Of a stretch of 64,000 bases of DNA, positions 60,260 through 64,000 are shown one piece after another. Below the pieces are notes generated by a model, which was not told the origin of the DNA, searched no databases, and saw nothing but the letters and a program-made list of their open reading frames with translations. The position numbers and the translations under genes were made by a program. The first letter of the stretch is position 1. Each line of letters begins with the position of its first letter. This stretch comes from Rhyacophila brunnea (taxonomy: Eukaryota; Arthropoda; Insecta; Trichoptera; Rhyacophilidae): assembly GCA_022495005.1 (NCBI GenBank), contig JAGYXB010000977.1, positions 1 to 64,000 on the forward strand, in the 5' to 3' direction.

Positions 60260-60452
60260 AGGTTCATGGTTTCAGTATCAGTGCAGCTTCGATTTGGGAC
60301 AAGGAAGTATGACATAAAAATATTTTTATTCTGACACGTTTATAGTGACATGGAAGGCGGCCGTGCACAAATCGTGACTGCATGTACATGGCGGGTGGAG
60401 ATGGGGTAACTCAAATCATAACTACTTCTTGTACAGCTTGAATCACGGAAAA
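60260..60452 (+). repeat. Dispersed repeat E, copy 2 (probable LINE 3' region)
   Basis: Matches 47115-47310 in ordered blocks in the same orientation. It lies 60 bp downstream of the R1-like LINE C terminus and may be the 3' untranslated region of that element. Confidence 0.6.
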
Positions 60453-60897
60453 AATCACCAGAGCAGCTCATTTCAATTTGCTGTAAATTTGAAATATTCA
60501 AAATTATAAGGAGATGCTTAAATCCGTATTATCAAATCTTATTTATAGTGAAATTGGTCTATACATAATTATTGTTTTGTGTGTCATATCGATTATCAAT
60601 TTTCTTCAATATACTTTTTTGAATAAGCTTATGATCTGTCCATCTGGTCACATCCAGTTAATTATCTGGCATTGTTATGTACATGGATTTGACAATATTT
60701 AGAAGTATTGAATACTAACAATTGCTTTTTTTTAAGGTTAGGGTAGCAGTTTTTAATATTATAATAGTATATAACAAACACTACGAAGCAATGATATTTA
60801 TCATTAATTATATTTTAAAGTAGCGAATTTGAGTTTCAAATTTTGTATTGTATCGATAATAATTACATATGAATGGCTTACCAGTAATCAGTAGTAT
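60453..60897. other. Spacer or 3' UTR of the minus-strand gene
   Basis: AT-rich. The stretch just below 60898 is presumably the 3' untranslated region of the exon at 60898-61283. No poly(A) signal was located with confidence. Confidence 0.4.
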
Positions 60898-61283
60898 TTA
60901 AACAGGTAGGGAGCCCCGGCGTTTAACGTTTTCGCAAGTCTTTTGGTGTAGATCGCAACTCGCTTGCTGGGACCAATGGTACAAAACGATGTTTCTGTTC
61001 GGTTCATCGAGAGACATCAATCCGAATCCTTTGATCATTTCAGACCCCCCGGAACTACGCCGGAGCAGGGTCTTTTTCCTATTCCTACTCTTGACACTGT
61101 TGGAATTTAGCGCTGACAGAATATTGTGATTGGTGATTTCGGAGACGGCATTGACAGGTGCAGAACTTCGTCTACCGAGAGGTTCTTGCTTTTTTGTCAT
61201 CAGGTAAAATGCTTCTTTATCATATTTTCTTATCTTATCAATAAAGTTTTCAGTTATTCTAATATCCTTGTGCTTGCGATCAC
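60898..61283 (-). CDS. C-terminal exon of an unknown protein with Arg-Arg-x-Ser motifs
   Basis: The exon follows a strong acceptor (a T-rich tract then ctatttttcag) and ends in TAA. It supplies two bases to a split codon and then 127 residues: DRKHKDIRITENFIDKIRKY, DKEAFYLMTKKQEPLGRRSS, and on to a C terminus CENVKRRGSLPV. It is highly charged and has three RRxS sites (GRRSSAP, LRRSSGG, KRRGSLP) that fit basophilic kinases such as PKA or Akt, hence a possible phospho-regulated cytosolic or nuclear protein (inference). I recognise no domain. Codons and acceptor make a real gene likely. The upstream exons are uncertain; 61492-61725 has a compatible phase and a similar Arg/Ser-rich style. Confidence 0.65.
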
Positions 61284-61491
61284 CTGAAAAATAGTAAAAA
61301 AAAATGTTTGAATAGAAACAAAAAAATAATGGGCAAAATTACATACATATTACTATAGAGAGACACTGAAATCCACCCAAACAAAATCTTCATTAATTAT
61401 TAATAAATGAATGTATTAATTAATTATTGTATACGTTAACTAATAGAACTATTATATTATCGAATAAACATCACTGAAATTATGATATAAT

Positions 61492-61725
61492 TTATTGCCT
61501 ACGTTGACCTAGCACATAAGTTCTGTTCAGGTCTCTTTTTTCTATGATTCTGCAAACATTACGACTCCTCCTACGTAAAAGGTCGGAACTGTCTTTTTGG
61601 CTATTTTGACTTAAGTATTTGGCTTTATTAAATATTTTCAATGATAATAAAATGATATTGAAAAAAAAAAACAAAAATTCAATCAATATTTTATAGGCAT
61701 AACTAAAAAAATATGATTCCAGCAT
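61492..61725 (-). CDS. Candidate internal exon of the same minus-strand gene
   Basis: The second half of this open stretch reads KYLSQNSQKDSSDLLRRRSR, then NVCRIIEKRDLNRTYVLGQR, which looks coding and resembles the charged Arg/Ser-rich style of the next exon. The first half is a Phe-rich AT artefact and is more likely intron with a polypyrimidine tract, so the exon probably starts near 61625. Two possible donors near 61500 (GTCAAC or GTAGGC) both leave a phase that fits the exon at 61283, but both are weak. Confidence 0.35.
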   Translation of the reverse strand: MLESYFFSYAYKILIEFLFFFFNIILLSLKIFNKAKYLSQNSQKDSSDLLRRRSRNVCRIIEKRDLNRTYVLGQRRQ

Positions 61726-61978
61726 TTAAATTAACGTGGTGTCATAAAATAGATTGAAATCCTACTACTGAAAAGTTACCATTTTCCCACCTTCTACGTA
61801 AGATGTGTCGAATTTAATACTCATGATTCACCTTCCCATACTAAATCTCAACATGACAATGGACACGTTTTGCAGAATATGTCAAAAACATCTGTTAAAT
61901 TCTCATTTTAATATAGGTAGTCAATTTTTATATATTTATTTTAGATAATAAACTAAAATCAGACAGAACAATAATGAC

Positions 61979-62129
61979 ATATCGCGAGCCTAATACTACA
62001 AGGTTCTAAGTGTTCGTCCTTGAAAAAACAAACCCAACAATGAAGTAGTATTCTAAGCTGCCTCATTGTTACTTTTGTTTCTCCAAGGACAAACACTTAG
62101 AATCATGCAGTTCTCCACTCGCGAGATAT
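61979..62129. mobile_element. Hairpin MITE of 151 bp
   Basis: The left arm atatcgcgagcctaatacta and the right arm ending cactcgcgagatat are inverted, as are ttctaagtgttcgtccttg and caaggacaaacacttagaa. The whole segment can fold into one stem with mismatches. Only this copy is in the window. Confidence 0.65.
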
Positions 62130-62192
62130 AGAAATAAATGCAGATTTAGTATAATGTAGGTAGAGCTAATTTTTCAAATACTTTCTTTCTTC

Positions 62193-62297
62193 TTTTGACC
62201 ATGTCTAATAAAATCACATGGGCCTACACAAAGTGGAGGTTTGTTTTTTTAACAGATTTTTGTTTTTTACGGTAAATGGATGTCACTTGGTCAACCT
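62193..62297 (-). repeat. SINE-like repeat, family 2 copy 2 (body only)
   Basis: Shares ttttgacc-atgtc, tgggcctacacaaagtggag and gtttttta-ggtaaatggatgt blocks with 15699-15800, in the same order and orientation. The tRNA-like head is eroded. Confidence 0.6.
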
Positions 62298-62603
62298 ATT
62301 AGGTCCATACTTTAACATGTACTTATCTATTTACGGACTCGGGGAGACTCAGTTTGGATAAGCATGGTAGATTAAGAGGATATTTCTTTCCTCACACTGT
62401 GCACATAAATTTAATAATATGTTAATGTCTGCAGAAGATAAAGGCGAGTGGGGCTAACGCATAATAACTTGGTTACATGTAAGTTGTATGTATTAATTTC
62501 ACCATAGTACAGTTCGCTGCTTTCTTATCGGAAAGAGATGATCGTATACCATACGGACATCTCTGATTTTTGCAAAAATTCATGTATTCAAGAATGAAAA
62601 CCT

Positions 62604-62618
62604 AACCTAACCTAACGA
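62604..62618. repeat. Short telomere-like CCTAA run
   Basis: Three copies of CCTAA (TTAGG on the other strand, the ancestral insect telomere unit). Interstitial runs this short are common and do not imply a telomere. Confidence 0.5.
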
Positions 62619-62834
62619 ATAATCTAGTATATCGGCTATTTTTAAAATTTGTTTGACGTTGGCTTCCTGTAAACCGACAAGAGCCGTGTTTGATTTAGAC
62701 ATGAATTTTACTTCAGTACTATATGACCCAAAGATGTTGGATGGTCTGTAATCAATGACATTAATATGGACGAAGCATCTAGAAAATAAAATGACACTCA
62801 CTTTGTGTCGGGTCTGCCGGATGGCGAAATTCAT
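62607..62834 (-). CDS. Candidate first exon(s) of a minus-strand gene, divergent from the THAP exon
   Basis: From 62834 the minus strand reads MNFAIRQTRHK and then meets a consensus GTGAGT donor. About 80 bp on, after a ttgattacag acceptor, there is PSNIFGSYSTEVKFMSKSNT, then ALVGLQEANVKQILKIADIL. The second part looks like an amphipathic coding segment. The start lies only about 130 bp from the THAP start on the other strand, as in a shared promoter. It may be the 5' end of the gene whose last exon is at 60898-61283, but the exon chain is unproven. Confidence 0.35.
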   Translation of the reverse strand: MNFAIRQTRHKVSVILFSRCFVHINVIDYRPSNIFGSYSTEVKFMSKSNTALVGLQEANVKQILKIADILDYSLG

Positions 62835-62964
62835 ATTTTAATATCGGTATCCTACGCTCAAATGAACATTCTGCTTGCAAGCGGTCTGGCGACACCGCTG
62901 GGTCTGCCCATACAAAATTTCTGACTGTCAGGTTTCGACTCCACCGTTATTGTTGTGTTACAAA

Positions 62965-63048
62965 ATGCCAATGTGCTTAGTTAAAAATTGTAAAAAAAAA
63001 TCTACTAAGCACTCCAAGAAAGATGGGATATCACTTTTCATGTGTTAG
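62965..63048 (+). CDS. N-terminal part of a THAP-type zinc finger (first exon)
   Basis: THAP domains are C2CH zinc-binding DNA-binding modules of about 90 residues found in animal regulators and in P-element transposases. The frame opens MPMCLVKNCKKKSTKHSKKD, then GISLF. The Met-Pro start, the CxxxxC pair (residues 4 and 9), the basic loop and the (I/V)SxF block are the usual first third of the domain. The frame then hits a stop at 63046, so the domain must continue through a splice, for example at the weak donor GTGTTA at 63041. The Cys-x2-His pair and AVPTIF box are not visible downstream. It could be a host gene or the start of a domesticated or broken transposase. Confidence 0.55.
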   Translation: MPMCLVKNCKKKSTKHSKKDGISLFMC

Positions 63049-63119
63049 TATTATTTATTATTGATAAAATGCCATTTTAAGATATTGATGAATGTTTATT
63101 CAATGCAATTGAATGACAG

Positions 63120-63243
63120 AAACCATTGGACAGACGCCTGTGATGCGCTGGGCTCACATGCGTCTAATCTCCGAGAAGTCGTAAGTAACCTAGAATCTGT
63201 TTCTAACGTAATGAGTAATGACACTAATACTCCATTACAATAA
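63120..63243 (+). CDS. Possible exon, unknown protein
   Basis: After a gaatgacag acceptor-like site the plus strand reads NHWTDACDALGSHASNLREV, VSNLESVSNVMSNDTNTPLQ and a stop TAA. The even hydrophobic spacing suggests a helical segment. A GTAAGT donor at 63180-63185 inside it offers an alternative exon end. It is about 70 bp downstream of the THAP-like exon but the phase link is unproven. Confidence 0.35.
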
Positions 63244-63900
63244 AGGTTATATTACTATAAATTCTCGAAGCTTGTATCGCATAATGGAAATGGATACGTC
63301 ATATGGTCACGTGATGTCTACTTATACATCTGTAAATGACTTTCATGCACAATTTCTCTTGCGCGCCGATATGAAGTGAGTTGTCCATTTAATATGTCAT
63401 TGTCTGTAATATACAACCATATATATTTCCGATACAACATTTCACCGTGAAGTGAGATACAGCGAAATGTATAAAATAGGTATGTTTGTGGGGTTAACAT
63501 AAATGAATTTAGAGACCAAGTAACTTTTCCAAAGAAAATAAAAATTGAATGACAGCAATTAGTAAAACCTTTCGAGTTAAATAGAAAAAATTTTAATACT
63601 ATGGGTCTAGGATGATTCGGCGTCAAGACAACTGATGGATGAAATAAGAATTCAGGCAAACGAGCCATAGAAGTTTTCAAGCTTTGTAGGCCATGCGTTC
63701 GTCACTGTAACGTTGTCAACCTTTGGAGCCGGACATCCGCTTGCACGATTTTATATACATTTTAAAGTCCAACATCCACCATGGACATTCTCAGGTCTGA
63801 GAAGGTCCTCCATCAGCTCGCCTTGGATGACTGCCTGTTACTGACATCAAAGCTTGACATTTGACCTTTGACACATACTGTAGGTACAAATGGTTGAGAA
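63244..63900. other. Spacer, no firm gene
   Basis: A 120-codon minus-strand frame at 63318-63680 is hydrophobic and Phe-rich with no family motif or splice support, and is not called. Confidence 0.4.
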
Positions 63901-63904
63901 TCTC

Positions 63905-64000
63905 TAAGGAGCTGTCCATATATCACGTCACGCTCTAAGGGTGGAGGGGGTCTGATATAATGTGATGATTTGTGACAGGGTCAGAGAAAATGTGATGTCA
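63905..64000. mobile_element. Transposon or MITE end, cut by the window edge
   Basis: The sequence gagctgtccatatatcacgt, then cacgctctaagggtggaggg, a gggtctgatata-like middle, and tgatttgtgacagggtcaga matches in style a widespread arthropod repeat whose ends read gggctgtccataaattacgtca and which carries internal acgtcac / gtgacgt half-palindromes. The rest lies beyond base 64000. Confidence 0.45.

Noticed and set aside
63318..63680. 120-codon minus-strand frame
   Set aside because: Phe/Leu-rich translation typical of AT-rich noncoding DNA; no motif and no supporting context.

Overview
The window looks like AT-rich, repeat-dense nuclear DNA of an arthropod, most likely an insect. The signs are: introns with GT/AG splice sites; no bacterial-style operons or long ORFs; a mariner element; R1-like LINE remains; several hAT relics; tRNA-derived SINE-like repeats; and short CCTAA (TTAGG-type telomeric) runs near 46214 and 62604. 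An aphid or other hemipteran would fit the base composition and repeat style, but that is a weak inference. No CRISPR array, rRNA or prokaryotic gene was seen.

Host genes are few. (i) A minus-strand gene between about 32420 and 26580 resolves into three coding exons (32182-32205, 29911-29984, 26919-27276). Their splice phases agree, and together they give a predicted 151-aa secreted protein of unknown family. (ii) A plus-strand terminal exon at 47662-47934 encodes a 90-aa secreted protein that ends just after a Gly-Arg-Arg motif and is followed by a poly(A) signal. (iii) A minus-strand C-terminal exon at 60898-61283 has several Arg-Arg-x-Ser motifs, with possible further exons at 61492-61725 and 62607-62834. 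(iv) The N-terminal part of a THAP zinc finger lies on the plus strand at 62965-63048, about 130 bp from a divergent candidate first exon. None of these proteins could be named.

The rest is mostly mobile DNA. 1-16 kb: AT-rich sequence with LINE reverse-transcriptase pieces (3.6-4.0, 9.7-10.0, 12.5-12.8, 14.5-14.7 kb), a hAT relic with target duplication (8713-9604), a terminal-inverted-repeat element (14693-15518) and a SINE-like copy (15.7-15.9 kb). 17-23 kb and 57-58 kb: a family of TTAA-flanked, almost fully palindromic elements of about 1.4 kb (two full copies in opposite orientation, one half copy, one chimera) and a second palindromic family that abuts or recombines with it. 23.6-24.1 kb: three tRNA-like sequences within 500 bp. 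37.0-41.1 kb: a three-level nest of hAT inside hAT inside a long inverted-repeat element. 43.4-47.3 kb: LINE remains and a small hairpin MITE. 50.5-51.0 kb: a tandem repeat of about 170 bp. 52-55.4 kb: a MITE, a LINE tail and a complete but frameshifted mariner (54064-55364, TA duplication). 58-60.5 kb: pogo/Tigger-like ends and an R1-like LINE 3' end. 63.9-64.0 kb: a transposon-like end cut by the window edge.

The mobile elements have mostly landed in each other or in introns and spacers. No multi-gene functional system is visible. The most unusual material is the palindromic TTAA-flanked family, with its chimeric copy, and the two uncharacterised secreted-protein genes.
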